From Apostichopus japonicus (Eukaryota > Echinodermata > Holothuroidea > Aspidochirotida > Stichopodidae), in contig NC_092567.1 in the NCBI RefSeq assembly GCF_037975245.1, positions 13,966,876 through 14,030,875 of the forward strand: a DNA stretch of 64,000 nucleotides, read 5' to 3'. The notes below the pieces were generated by a model. The model was given only the letters and a program-made list of their open reading frames with translations, had not been told where the DNA came from and searched no databases. Below, piece by piece: positions 49,521 through 63,471 of the stretch. A program made the position numbers and the translations under genes. Numbering within the stretch: the stretch's first letter is position 1; each line of letters opens with the position of its first letter.

Positions 49521-50176
49521 AGAATAATTAGAGGGCCTTCCATACTAGCAGGATTACCGAAGGTTTATTGAGGTGTGTAGGATTGTAATAATGGTTATTA
49601 GAAATTTGGCGATAAGAAGGAAAATCGAGATGGAAAGTGACAACAACAGAAACTTTGACGTTATTTTCAGTTCTCTTTGGCTTCTTTTGCAGGAGAGTGG
49701 ATCTAGGGAGGGAGAGATCTCATTGAATGGCTTGTTGAACTCTGCCGGCAATGTGCCCCCCCCCCACCCTCACCCCGGCAGATGACATTCTGTTTCAGGT
49801 TCTTTGCATAGTGAAGAAAAAATATTGGCAAATATCAGGCAAAGAGCTTGACTAAAGGCAATTCCAGTCTTTCAGTAGTGTGGATGGCAACTAGAAGCAT
49901 GGAGGTGGTGGTGTGTTTGTAGGTGTCGTGTACAAATCGATGGTGATGGTGCCATTTTTATCAGATGGTGACATCAAGGAAGTTAGTCTGTTGGAGAGAG
50001 TAATCAGAGTTGCAACAATAATTAATGGGTTGTCTCGTTTTTGTGATATCATCTAGATTCAGTAAAAAAACATAGTTAAAATATTATTTTGGGATTATTT
50101 ATTTTGGAAGAACTTTAATCCTTGTTTTTGACTGATCGTTTTTTAATCACATTTTTAAATCAAACTGTTCATCACC
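49521..50176. other. No gene seen
   Basis: AT-rich, with a C-rich patch at 49,757-49,776 and the outlying repeat fragment near 50,005. Confidence 0.45.
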
Positions 50177-50268
50177 GGTGCCGTGGCTGAGTGGATAAAG
50201 GCTGTGGCAATTGAAGCAATGAGGCTTAGCATTCGGGAGGTTTGGGGTTCGATGCCCTGCCAGGTCAC
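50177..50268 (+). repeat. tRNA-derived (class II-like) SINE head
   Basis: The A box TGGCTGAGTGG and the B box GGGTTCGATGCC lie about 65 nt apart, with a long variable region as in Leu or Ser tRNAs. The stems do not close well enough for a functional tRNA. Confidence 0.5.
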
Positions 50269-52183
50269 AGCAGGGACGTAGCAGGGGAGCAGGGGAGCGA
50301 CTGCTGCCCCATTTCCGTGTTGTTTTAGCATGGTCATTTGTCAGTGCTCCTTTGATCTTGAATACTCGTGGGCTCCGTTAACTCCGTTATAATCGTAGTA
50401 ACATTCAGGCCTACTGATTCAGCTTCTTTCTTAGTTTGGCAGATGCAAATAGCTAAAGTTAGCATATAGCCTATCACATGCCTACAGTTGGCCACTGCGT
50501 AATAAAATACATATTGCCTACCTAACCACACTCGATGGAGTGTCACGAACCGTATTCACAACGGCGACGACAACGTGCGTTCTCATCCTTTATATGATTC
50601 GTCATAAGTCGTTGCACGAACAGCATGTTATGAAGCTAAGCTAGCAATCGTACGTGATACGCACTTCCTTTAAATAATTATCACACTGTTAATACACTGC
50701 GATAACGATATTTGTTTTTAGGCCACTACACATCTGGCTGTCTTACAAAATATGAAAGTTTATATTATCCATCAGTTAAGTTCGTCAAATGTATTAAAGT
50801 CCAGACATTCGACAATAAACAAGAATCGTCCTACTTGAAACATTTATAAAGAGCACAATGTTTGTCTTTCTGATATAATATGTAAAAGAACATGTAAAAG
50901 AATTCAAACAGGAAACAAAATCTGCTGATAATGTGATATCATATGAAAATGTTCAAAACAATGTTCGAAACTTTGTCTCCATCTAAGCCTTATTTCCTGT
51001 GCTTTTCTACTTACCAGATACACCGAAGGCATCTTTATTCTTACCTTTTATTATTATATTTATATGAAGGCCCTTCCTTTGTTCAAATGAACGCAGTTTT
51101 CAAGTCTGTGGGGTGGGTGTTGGGTTATTGTTTTAGAATTTTTCAAAAAATCATATGTCCCGATGTTGTACTCAGTACAACATTGGCTGGAATTGGGGTT
51201 TAAATTATATACTTTGTTTCATTAAAAATAAATAACACAACTAGCTCGATACATACATTGATACCCATTGAGCCCATGATCATGATGTCTGTATTCCGTA
51301 TCACGTGAAAATATGTATATTGTCTTCTATGTTGTCTTCTTGTAGTTTTTTTCACAGTGAAACGGGCCCTCCCTATCCAAAGAGGTACCCTTCTTCTGTG
51401 CATCGGTATAGCGGGGGTCCCTTTTGTTTGGGGCCCCGGCTCAGCACGGTCCGAGCCCATAGGAGTTACGCATTACGCTACTGTGCCCCACATTCTTTTC
51501 ATTTCGAAAGACGCACAGTTTCAAGTTCATTACACACTGAAGGCTTCGATTCTCTATCTGCCTTCAGTTAAGGGAAGATCTTGGGATTTTCATCCCTAGA
51601 TATCGCTAGATATTACTAGATATCCATACAGTACAGTGCCCTTGGGATTTCTTGGATTTTCGGGGCCTGATCTTGGGAAATTGCAAAGTCGAGAGTGGTC
51701 ACACTCCATGTAGGTCAGTGCACGACCTCTATACGTCACTAATATACACAATCCGATCACTTGTAAGTGATGAAGTGGTGTGTTGCCGGATTTTGTCAAG
51801 GTCTTGGTACTATATACGGGCGAAGGTCATTAATTAAGTTTCGTAGCTCATCGGGAAGCGATTAGAGGGGTGGGGCGTAGGATTGTGGGGGCGCGTTTTC
51901 ATGCAGATGGGAACAATCTCGAGAAGTGATGGGTGCGTCCCCCCCCCCCCCCCCCGCGCACAATACGCCCTTGGATCCACTACATGATATTCACAGAAGA
52001 TGTGCTCAATTCTCCAATCGCATGCGGAATTTATTTTTAGATTCATTGTAAGAGTTACGGTACTAGGTTTGGGGTAACAATTAGCATTCAGGTCGGAGGG
52101 TATAACATTTTATCTCTGAATGGCAGTGTTGCATCGAAGGACATAGGTCCAGTGCACTTCGCATATATATCCTAGTCTAATAC
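50269..52183. other. No gene seen
   Basis: Mixed AT-rich DNA. G/C-rich pieces at 51,360-51,490 and 51,870-51,970 resemble parts of DNA transposons, but I found no matched ends. Confidence 0.4.
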
Positions 52184-52674
52184 CGAAATGCGTCATGTTC
52201 CCGACGACTCGGTCGAGATCGAGACCAGCCACAGTTGGTGTCATAGCACAATTGTACAATCGTTTAAGGCGTCCATACACACACACGCGTAATGATAGAC
52301 CATATATAGTATATATATATATATATACATTAGTGAGAGAGGATAAATGGAAACGTCAAAAATGGAGTTGTCGGTGTAAGGGGTAGGGTGAGGCGCACGC
52401 CCCTTTCGAAATCATCGATACGTCACTGGCTACCCTGTGTATATAATAGGGATCAGCGCTGTAATTATTACTGTTCCTCTTGCTCTTCCCGGTGTCTTGG
52501 CGTTTATCTTCTACTCCCTCCCTTTCTCCTTTTTCTCTCTTTCTTCTTTTTCTCTTCCCTTCCTTCCTCCTCTTTCCCCCCTCTTTTTCCCCTTTTTCTT
52601 CTCTCTTTTTTCTCTCTTCTTTTTCTTACCCGGGGGGCGCGCGCCTCCAACGCCCCCCCCTGGATACGCGCCTG
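52184..52674 (+). mobile_element. hAT-like family A, truncated copy
   Basis: CGAAATGCGTCATGTTCCCG through a short TA run, CACCTTACACCGAC-type text and the pyrimidine tract to CTGGATACGCGCCTG matches the right half of 43,897-46,553. The left half and left terminus are missing. Confidence 0.82.
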
Positions 52675-53377
52675 TATATACTCGTTTCGTCCACTTTTTT
52701 TTTACCCAATTTCACGGAGGAAACGTCTGAAAACACCTGTTTATTCATTGCAATGAAAGTAAATGACAGAATTTCGCAAGCTACACCGTTAAGACCGAAA
52801 GAAAGATACTATTCAAGAGACCTAACACAGGCTAGCCACCAAAGTGAAAGTATGATAGGCCTAATGGTTGTAAACAAATCCGAGAAAATTGATTGGCGCA
52901 TGATCAGTTGGGCGGGGCTTGCAAATTTTGATTGAAGTTTGTAGAATCTACGGACTAGTAAAAAAAATCTGGCGAATTTTATTCAGCTAATAATGTTTAA
53001 CGAAAGATAACTCAATAAAACTAATGAATATTAATATGAAACTTGCATAGAACGGTGTCATTTTTACTGAGCTTTTAGGGCAGTAAGCTGGAAAGGTCGA
53101 AGTTTGAATTTGGCAAACACACATCGAGACTTTAAGTGTCATCAAAATAACTGCCTGATTATTATATAAACTACCAGAATTAAAGAAAGCAGTTGTTCGT
53201 CAGTTCTTAATTCATTCATGAAACAAAAACGCAGCGAGAGACAATAAATTATTATTACGGATATTTATACTTTTTTTTTACAATGTGAAGCAAAATACAC
53301 ACAAGGAATCATCACGTCGTGTCCAGCTGAACAAAAAACCCAACTAAAAAGAAAACAAGAAATTGGGATAAATTTTT

Positions 53378-53416
<39 letters not shown>

Positions 53417-54840
53417 TTTAAACTGTTCTCAAAGAAATATTACAGACGAGGACCTCTAAAAACTTTAACACAAAACCAATGCTCAGCGAAGACACATGGC
53501 AAATTTATGACAGATTAATTGGAACTTGAATATAAAGGTAAGACTGACAAAGATTTATGTGTTCTTCTTCAACAATTGGATGTAACCTCGGTCTGTTGAT
53601 CTGAAATAAACTCGATTTGCTAACAGTATTTGCTCATGTGCAAAATGTTGATTATTCCAGCAAGTTTCATCCATGTGAAACGCCAAAGTACAGAACAAAA
53701 CATGTTGAAGGAGGGCGTCAGACGATACAGTGACGTCATGACTTGGTCACATGATGACCTTAAGGCAGTCAATACATCTCTTTTTGAAAAGTTACAATCT
53801 GATGACGTCTTTGCATTATTAATCTTAAATACATCTCGCTGTTACACAAACTGTTGTCCCTTTCGTCATGTACAACATAGCTCTTTATTTATTTTGAACT
53901 ACCAACTCTTTGAGAGAAAAGAATTCCCAATGTTTTACTGAACCAATGAACAATATCCAATTTCTCTAATAAATATTTAACTGACAATGAAAAGTCATCA
54001 ATATAAAAACCAAAATGAATGAACAAGTTTAATTCACTACATCACCTCCAAGAGTCGACTTTCAATTGTATTGAAAGTAAATCTAGAAATGCAGTTTTGG
54101 ACAAATCACACATTGCCTACAGTATATCGATAGAGAGTTCAAATAAACATTTTTAATATAATCATAATACGAAATGGTCGTTTCTCGTCCTAACGGTATC
54201 AGGTGATCGTACGAGGATATTGCGATAATCCTATCCAAGGGGATAAATTGGTTACATCAACAAATGAAGGATTTGACTCATAAATTAACATAACACTTTG
54301 AGGTATAAAGAAGACTGTCGGTCTTCTAATGGAGGAGATGTACAGCAGTTGAAATTCCATTAATCCTAAACATCACATCAACATACCAAGAAAAAAAGCA
54401 ACCAACATAGAGTAATCAGTACTTAAGATGATGACCTCAAATGACCTTTATCCCCAACAATAACAATAGTACTTGAATACCATGATAACTGAGTGGAGAC
54501 TTTCAGATGGAATAAAGATCTCTCATATACAACAATTAAATCTGCAATGAATCTATCCCATCAACACAGAAATGAGTAATGACAATAATACATCCATCAG
54601 GGGAATTCCTCCCACAATTCTAGCTTTCCATTCCCGAGGCAGAAAATCATCAGGCATCCCATCAACTTTTATCAACTTTGACTATCTATCTTTAAGGATC
54701 AAGCCTACCTGGAAAACCATGACAGATTAACCAATTTACAAAGAAATTAAGTCCAATCAAAATGAACAGCACATTATCTCCAGTGAATATTCTCTGGATC
54801 TGAACTATTGTAAGACTTGGTCCAAATTTCTATCAAACCA
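52675..54840. other. No gene seen
   Basis: AT-rich, with a (TA)n run at 53,382-53,412. A 103-codon frame at 53,630-53,941 shows no family resemblance or splice context. A TGACCTCAAATGACC word near 54,433 echoes the 30-kb repeats. Confidence 0.45.
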
Positions 54841-54969
54841 CTACTTTGTCCGACTCATGTGACTACTTTGTTCAGCCCATGTGACTCCTTTGTCCAACCA
54901 ATGTGAATACATTGTTCAACACATGTGAGTACTTTGTTCAGCCCATGTGACTACTTTGTTCAGCCCATG
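54841..54969. repeat. 22-bp tandem repeat, about 5.7 copies
   Basis: The unit CATGTGACTACTTTGTTCAG+CC recurs in exact 22-bp register from 54,856 to 54,966, with a partial unit before and after. Confidence 0.9.
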
Positions 54970-55089
54970 GAGTACTACTGACTTTAATCTTTTGTTCAAA
55001 TGGTATGAACTGTTTGATTAAAGATGTGCTCAGAGCTCTCATTTGGTCCTACTAAAATGGCAGGTTGCCAAATGATGATCAGATATTCT

Positions 55090-58000
55090 CATAGACAGTG
55101 AATGATAACTACGGTAGAGCACAAGTACACCAGTCTCATAGACAGTGAATGATAACTACGGTAGAGCACAAGAACACCAGTCTCATAGACCGCTAATGAT
55201 AACTACTGTAGAGCATAAGTACACCAGTCTCATAGACCGCTAATGATAACTACTGTAGAGCACAAGAACACCAGTCTCATAGACCGCTAATGATAACTAC
55301 TGTAGAGCATAAGTACAACAGTCTCATAGACAGTGAATAATAACTACTGTAGAGCACAAGTACACCAGTCTCATAGACAGTGAATGATAACTACTGTAGA
55401 ACACAACTACAACAGTCTAATAGACCATGAATGATAACTACTGTAGAGCACAAGTACACCAGTCTCATAGACAGTGAATGATAACTACTGTAGAGCACAA
55501 GTACATCAGTCTCATAGACAGTGAATGATAACTACTGTAGAGCACAAGTACACCAGTCTCGATCATAGACCATGAATGATAACTACTGTAGAGCACAAGT
55601 ACATCAGTCTCATAGACAGTGAATGATAACTACTGTAGAGCACAAGTACACCAGTCTCATAGACAGTGAATGATAACTACTGTAGAGCACAAGTACACCA
55701 GTCTCATAGACTGCTAATGATAACTACTGTAGAGCACAAGAACACCAGTCTCATAGACAGTGAATGATAACTACTGTAGAGCACAAGTACACCAGTCTCA
55801 TAGACAGTGAATGATAACTACTGTAGAGCACAAGTACACCAGTCTCATAGACAGTGAATGATAACTACTGTAGAGCACAAGTACACCAGTCTCATAGACA
55901 GTGAATGATAACTACTGTAGAGCACAAGTACACTAGTCTCATAGACAGTGAATGATAACTACTGTAGAGCACAAGTACACCAGTCTCATAGACAGTGAAT
56001 GATAACTACTGTAGAGCACAAGTACACTAGTCTCATAGACAGTGAATGATAACTACTGTAGTGCACAAGTACACCAGTCTCATAGACAGTGAATGATAAC
56101 TACTGTAGACCACAAGCACACCAGTCTCATAGACAGTGAATGATAACTACTGTAGTGCACAAGTACACCAGTCTCATAGACAGTGAATGATAACTACTGT
56201 AGACCACAAGTACACCAGTCTCATAGACTGTGAATGATAACTACTGTAGAGCACAAGTACACCAGTCTCATAGACAGTGAATGATAACTACTGTAGAGCA
56301 CAAGTACACCAGTCTCATAGACAGTGAATGATAACTACTGTAGAGCACAAGTACACCAGTCTCATAGACAGTGAATGATAACTACTGTAGAGCACAAGTA
56401 CACCAGTCTCATAGACAGTGAATGATAACTACTGTAGAGCACAAGTACACCAGTCTCATAGACAGTGAATGATAACTACTGTAGAGCACAAGTACACCAG
56501 TCTCATAGACAGTGAATGATAACTACTGTAGAGCACAAGAACACCAGTCTCATAGACAGTGAATGATAACTACTGTAGAGCACAAGTACACCAGTCTCAT
56601 AGACCGCTAATGATAACTACTGTAGAGCACAAGTACACCAGTCTCATAGACAGTGAATGATAACTACTGTAGAGCACAAGTACAACAGTCTCATAGACAG
56701 TGAATGATAACTATTGTAGAGCACAAGTACACCAGTCTCATAGACAGTGAATGATAACTACTGTAGAGCAGAAGTACACCAGTCTCATAGACCGCTAATG
56801 ATAACTACTGTAGAGCACAAGTACACCAGTCTCATAGACAGTGAATGATAACTACTGTAGAGCACAAGTACACCAGTCTCATAGACAGTGAATGATAACT
56901 ACTGTAGAGCACAAGTACACTAGTCTCATAGACAGTGAATGATAACTACTGTAGAGCACAAGTACACCAGTCTCATAGACAGTGAATGATAACTACTGTA
57001 GAGCACAAGTACACCAGTCTCATAGACAGTGAATGATAACTACTGTAGAGCACAAGAACACCAGTCTCATAGACAGTGAATGATAACTACTGTAGAGCAC
57101 AAGTACACCAGTCTCATAGACAGTGAATGATAACTACTGTAGAGCACAAGTACACCAGTCTCATAGACAGTGAATGATAACTACTGTAGAGCACAAGTAC
57201 ACCAGTCTCATAGACCGCTAATGATAACTACTGTAGAGCACAAGTACACCAGTCTCATAGACAGTGAATGATAACTACTGTAGAGCACAAGTACACCAGT
57301 CTCATAGACCGCTAATGATAACTACTGTAGAGCACAAGTACACCAGTCTCATAGACAGTGAATGATAACTACTGTAGAGCACAAGTACACCAGTCTCATA
57401 GACAGTGAATGATAACTACTGTAGAGCACAAGTACACCAGTCTCATAGACAGTGAATGATAACTACTGTAGAGCACAAGTACACCAGTCTCATAGACAGT
57501 GAATGATAACTACGGTAGAGCACAAGTACACCAGTCTCATAGACAGTGAATGATAACTACTGTAGAGCACAAGTACACCAGTCTCATAGACAGTGAATGA
57601 TAACTACGGTAGAGCACAAGTACACCAGTCTCATAGACAGTGAATGATAACTACTGTAGACCACAAGTACACCAGTCTCATAGACCGCTAATGATAACTA
57701 CTGTAGAGCACAAGTACACCAGTCTCATAGACAGTGAATGATAACTACTGTAGAGCACAAGTACAACAGTCTCATAGACCGCTAATGATAACTACTGTAG
57801 AGCACAAGTACACCAGTCTCATAGACAGTGAATGATAACTACTGTAGAACACAACTACAACAGTCTCATAGACCGCTAATGATAACTACTGTAGAGCACA
57901 AGTACACCAGTCTCATAGACAGTGAATGATAACTACTGTAGAACACAACTACAACAGTCTCATAGACAGTGAATGATAACTACTGTAGAGCACAAGTACA

Positions 58001-61000
58001 CCAGTCTCATAGACCATGAATGATAACTACTGTAGACCACAAGTACAACAGTCTCATAGACAGTGAATGATAACTACTGTAGAGCACAAGTACACCAGTC
58101 TCATAGACCGCTAATGATAACTACTGTAGAGCACAAGTACACCAGTCTCATAGACAGTGAATGATAACTACTGTAGAGCACAAGTACACCAGTCTCATAG
58201 ACCGCTAATGATAACTACTGTAGAGCACAAGTACACCAGTCTCATAGACAGTGAATGATAACTACTGTAGAGCACAAGTACAACAGTCTCATAGACAGTG
58301 AATGATAACTACTGTAGAGCACAAGTACACCAGTCTCATAGACAGTGAATGATAACTACTGTAGAGCACAAGTACACCAGTCTCATAGACAGTGAATGAT
58401 AACTACTGTAGAGCACAAGTACACTAGTCTCATAGACAGTGAATGATAACTACTGTAGAGCACAAGTACACCAGTCTCATAGACAGTGAATGATAACTAC
58501 TGTAGAGCACAAGTACACCAGTCTCATAGACAGTGAATGATAACTACTGTAGAGCACAAGTACACCAGTCTCATAGACAGTGAATGATAACTACTGTAGA
58601 GCACAAGTACACCAGTCTCATAGACCGCTAATGATAACTACTGTAGAGCACAAGTACACCAGTCTCATAGACAGTGAATGATAACTACTGTAGAGCACAA
58701 GTACACCAGTCTCATAGACCGCTAATGATAACTACTGTAGAGCACAAGTACACTAGTCTCATAGACAGTGAATGATAACTACTGTAGAGCACAAGTACAC
58801 CAGTCTCATAGACAGTGAATGATAACTACTGTAGAGCACAAGTACACCAGTCTCATAGACAGTGAATGATAACTACTGTAGAGCACAAGAACACCAGTCT
58901 CATAGACAGTGAATGATAACTACTGTAGAGCACAAGTACACCAGTCTCATAGACCGCTAATGATAACTACTGTAGAGCACAAGTACACCAGTCTCATAGA
59001 CAGTGAATGATAACTACTGTAGAGCATAAGTACAACAGTCTCATAGACAGTGAATGATAACTATTGTAGAGCACAAGTACACCAGTCTCATAGACAGTGA
59101 ATGATAACTACTGTAGAGCACAAGTACACCAGTCTCATAGACAGTGAATGATAACTACTGTAGAGCACAAGTACACCAGTCTCATAGACAGTGAATGATA
59201 ACTACTGTAGAGCACAAGTACACCAGTCTCATAGACAGTGAATGATAACTACTGTAGAGCACAAGTACACTAGTCTCATAGACAGTGAATGATAACTACT
59301 GTAGAGCACAAGTACACCAGTCTCATAGACAGTGAATGATAACTACGGTAGAGCACAAGTACACCAGTCTCATAGACAGTGAATGATAACTACTGTAGAC
59401 CACAAGTACACCAGTCTCATAGACAGTGAATGATAACTACTGTAGAGCACAAGTACACCAGTCTCATAGACAGTGAATGATAACTACTGTAGAGCACAAG
59501 TACACCAGTCTCATAGACCACTAATGATAACTACTGTAGAGCACAAGTACACCAGTCTCATAGACAGTGAATGATAACTACTGTAGAACACAACTACAAC
59601 AGTCTCATAGACCGCTAATGATAACTACTGTAGAGCACAAGTACACCAGTCTCATAGACAGTGAATGATAACTACTGTAGAACACAACTACAACAGTCTC
59701 ATAGACAGTGAATGATAACTACTGTAGAGCACAAGTACACCAGTCTAATAGACCATGAATGATAACTACTGTAGACCACAAGTACAACAGTCTCATAGAC
59801 AGTGAATGATAACTACTGTAGAGCACAACTACAACAGTCTCATAGACAGTGAATGATAACTACTGTAGAGCACAAGTACATCAGTCTCATAGACCGCTAA
59901 TGATAACTACTGTAGAGCACAAGTACACCAGTCTCATAGACAGTGAATGATAACTACTGTAGAGCACAAGTACACCAGTCTCATAGACAGTGAATGATAA
60001 CTACTGTAGACCACAGGTACACCAGTCTCATAGACAGTGAATGATAACTACTGTAGAGCACAAGTACACCAGTCTCATAGACAGTGAATGATAACTACTG
60101 TAGAGCACAAGTACACCAGTCTCATAGACAGTGAATGATAACTACTGTAGACCACAAGTACACCAGTCTCATAGACAGTGAATGATAACTACTGTAGAGC
60201 ACAAGTACACCAGTCTCATAGACAGTGAATGATAACTACTGTAGAGCACAAGTACACCAGTCTCATAGACCGCTAATGATAACTACTGTAGAGCACAAGT
60301 ACACCAGTCTCATAGACAGTGAATGATAACTACTGTAGAACACAACTACAACAGTCTCATAGACCGCTAATGATAACTACTGTAGAGCACAAGTACACCA
60401 GTCTCATAGACAGTGAATGATAACTACTGTAGAACACAACTACAACAGTCTCATAGACAGTGAATGATAACTACTGTAGAGCACAAGTACACCAGTCTAA
60501 TAGACCATGAATGATAACTACTGTAGACCACAAGTACAACAGTCTCATAGACAGTGAATGATAACTACTGTAGAGCACAACTACAACAGTCTCATAGACA
60601 GTGAATGATAACTACTGTAGAGCACAAGTACATCAGTCTCATAGACCGCTAATGATAACTACTGTAGAGCACAAGTACACCAGTCTCATAGACAGTGAAT
60701 GATAACTACTGTAGAGCACAAGTACACCAGTCTAATAGACCATGAATGATAACTACTGTAGACCACAAGTACAACAGTCTCATAGACAGTGAATGATAAC
60801 TACTGTAGAGCACAAGAACACCAGTCTCATAGACAGTGAATGATAACTACTGTAGAGCACAAGTACACCAGTCTCATAGACAGTGAATGATAACTATTGT
60901 AGAGCACAAGAACACCAGTCTCATAGACAGTGAATGATAACTACTGTAGAGCACAAGAACACCAGTCTCATAGACAGTGAATGATAACTATTGTAGAGCA

Positions 61001-62472
61001 CAAGTACACCAGTCTCATAGACAGTGAATGATAACTATTGTAGAGCACAAGAACACCAGTCTCATAGACAGTGAATGATAACTACTGTAGAGCACAAGTA
61101 CACCAGTCTCATAGACAGTGAATGATAACTACTGTAGAGCACAAGTACACCAGTCTCATAGACAGTGAATGATAACTACTGTAGAGCACAAGTACACCAG
61201 TCTCATAGACAGTGAATGATAACTACTGTAGAGCACAAGTACACCAGTCTCATAGACAGTGAATGATAACTATTGTAGAGCACAAGTACACCAGTCTCAT
61301 AGACAGTGAATGATAACTACTGTAGAGCACAAGAACACCAGTCTCATAGACCATGAATGATAACTACTGTAGACCACAAGTACACCAGTCTCATAGACAG
61401 TGAATGATAACTACTGTAGAGCACAAGTACACCAGTCTCATAGACAGTGAATGATAACTACTGTAGAGCACAAGTACACCAGTCTCATAGACAGTGAATG
61501 ATAACTATTGTAGAGCACAAGAACACCAGTCTCATAGACAGTGAATGATAACTACTGTAGAGCACAAGTACACCAGTCTCATAGACCATGAATGATAACT
61601 ACTGTAGAGCACAAGTACACCAGTCTCATAGACAGTGAATGATAACTACTGTAGAGCACAAGTACACCAGTCTCATAGACAGTGAATGATAACTATTGTA
61701 GAGCACAAGAACACCAGTCTCATAGACAGTGAATGATAACTACTGTAGAGCACAAGTACACCAGTCTCATAGACAGTGAATGATAACTATTGTAGAGCAC
61801 AAGTACACCAGTCTCATAGACAGTGAATGATAACTACTGTAGAGCACAAGAACACCAGTCTCATAGACCGTGAATGATAACTACTGTAGACCACAAGTAC
61901 ACCAGTCTCATAGACAGTGAATGATAACTACTGTAGAGCACAAGTACACCAGTCTCATAGACAGTGAATGATAACTACTGTAGAGCACAAGTACACCAGT
62001 CTCATAGACAGTGAATGATAACTACTGTAGACCACAAGTACACCAGTCTCATAGACAGTGAATGATAACTACTGTAGAGCACAAGTACACCAGTCTCATA
62101 GACCGTGAATGATAACTACTGTAGAGCACAAGTACACCAGTCTCATAGACAGTGAATGATAACTACTGTAGAGCACAAGTACACCAGTCTCATAGACAGT
62201 GAATGATAACTATTGTAGAGCACAAGAACACCAGTCTCATAGACAGTGAATGATAACTACTGTAGAGCACAAGTACACCAGTCTCATAGACAGTGAATGA
62301 TAACTACTGTAGAGCACAAGTACACCAGTCTCATAGACAGTGAATGATAACTACTGTAGAGCACAAGTACACCAGTCTCATAGACAGTGAATGATAACTA
62401 CTGTAGAGCACAAGAACACCAGTCTCATAGACAGTGAATGATAACTACTGTAGAGCACAAGTACACTAGTCT
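55090..62472. repeat. 47-bp minisatellite, 157 units
   Basis: The unit is CATAGACAGTGAATGATAAC + TACTGTAGAGCACAAGTACA + CCAGTCT. Counting from the C of CATAG, the register runs 10 units, a 4-bp GATC insertion at 55,561-55,564, then 147 units exactly to 62,472. That is 7,383 bp with no other net length change. Units differ by substitutions such as GACCGCTAATG, GAACACAACTACAAC, TAACTATTG and GACCATGAATG. Forty-seven is not a multiple of three and stops occur in all frames. It lies between the PDHX-like gene's 3' end and non-coding DNA. Confidence 0.97.
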
Positions 62473-62500
62473 CTCTTACTAAAACATTCACTCATGTTAT

Positions 62501-62578
62501 TGTGATGGATCTAGGATTTTAAGTATCCACTGTAATCACTGTGATGGATCTAGGATTTTAAGTATCCACTGTAATCAA
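62501..62578. repeat. 39-bp direct duplication
   Basis: TGTGATGGATCTAGGATTTT + AAGTATCCACTGTAATCAC occurs twice back to back with hardly any change, just outside the minisatellite. Confidence 0.93.
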
Positions 62579-63230
62579 ACTATTATATGCCGTTGACTTT
62601 GAAATCCTTCTCCATGTACGTAAATGAAGTGAATGACCAAGTTTCAAGTGCTCTTTGCTTTTCCTTAGCCAATCTTTGTCAGGTCATAAAATATTGAAAG
62701 ATTTTATTGAAATTTTTTCTTGTAAAAGCACCTATTGTCAAGGAAGTCAAGTCTGTTAGAGAAACAGCCTTGAAGTCTTCCAAACAAGGTGACAAAAGTC
62801 ATAAATTTCAATACTTGAATTCAATCTCAAAGATTCCACAATAGATCTACATCACGGTGAAAAAGTCAGAATCATAGTGAACCCACAAAATAATTGACTT
62901 ATAAAGAATTAAGGCAGTCGGTAAGGATTCATTGAAGTTGGCAGGAGAATTATGAAATCGGAGGTTGAGGGGTGGGAGGGGGGGGGGGGGAGGTTGGGGT
63001 GTCTATACACAGGAGAATACTTTTAACAAACATTTTTCTTAAAGCATTCTTTCAGTCACAAGGACGAGTCTTAGTCAACAGATTCTTCTATAGCTAGAGA
63101 ACATTTCCCACTGTATTTTCTGATAGTATAAAATGTAGAGGTCCTGGTTGTAAACAAGTCTAATTTTACTCTGAATATTGTGAGTAAGAAAGGCTTTCCA
63201 GGAGTCTGCTTTTAATATTAAATAACACCG
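62579..63230 (-). other. Probable 3' untranslated region of the PDHX-like gene
   Basis: AT-rich DNA after the PDHX-like stop codon. The minus strand has AATAAA at 62,703-62,708, about 520 nt beyond the stop, the only plausible poly(A) signal seen. A poly-G run lies near 62,975-62,990. Confidence 0.4.
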
Positions 63231-63471
63231 TTACAGTAGGCCTAGCCTCATTGGATTTTCCATGTTCTTCTTAAAGGCATCTAGAAATCGACTAGCAAGA
63301 ACAGAATCGACCACCCTGGCATCACTGGAGAGCTGGACGGTCATGTAAAACGATGGCTTGCTGTTACTATCAAGACAAAGTTGTGTTCCACCTATGGCCA
63401 TGATGCAGGACTGTGGAGGGTTTATAACTGCCGTAAACTCAGAGATTCCAAACATACCCAGATTGGAAATG
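63231..63471 (-). CDS. PDHX: PDHX-like (pyruvate dehydrogenase E3-binding protein), last exon
   Basis: After a strong acceptor (TTTCTCCTCCTTGCCAG) the exon reads [20 protein letters not shown], then SCIMAIGG, and ends [37 protein letters not shown] and TAA. This is the C-terminal end of the 2-oxoacid dehydrogenase acyltransferase domain. E2 enzymes carry a catalytic His in DHRxxDG; here the motif is SDARVVDS, without His. That is the mark of the E3-binding protein, which tethers dihydrolipoamide dehydrogenase in the mitochondrial pyruvate dehydrogenase complex. The exon enters in phase 2, so two bases come from an upstream exon beyond this window. Only about 79 residues are here. Confidence 0.85.

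Noticed and set aside
53630-53941. 103-codon open frame
   Set aside because: No recognisable motif, no splice or repeat support, and a composition like the surrounding non-coding DNA.
55090-62472. CRISPR-like array
   Set aside because: Units are contiguous 47-mers with no unique spacers, in animal DNA; it is a minisatellite.
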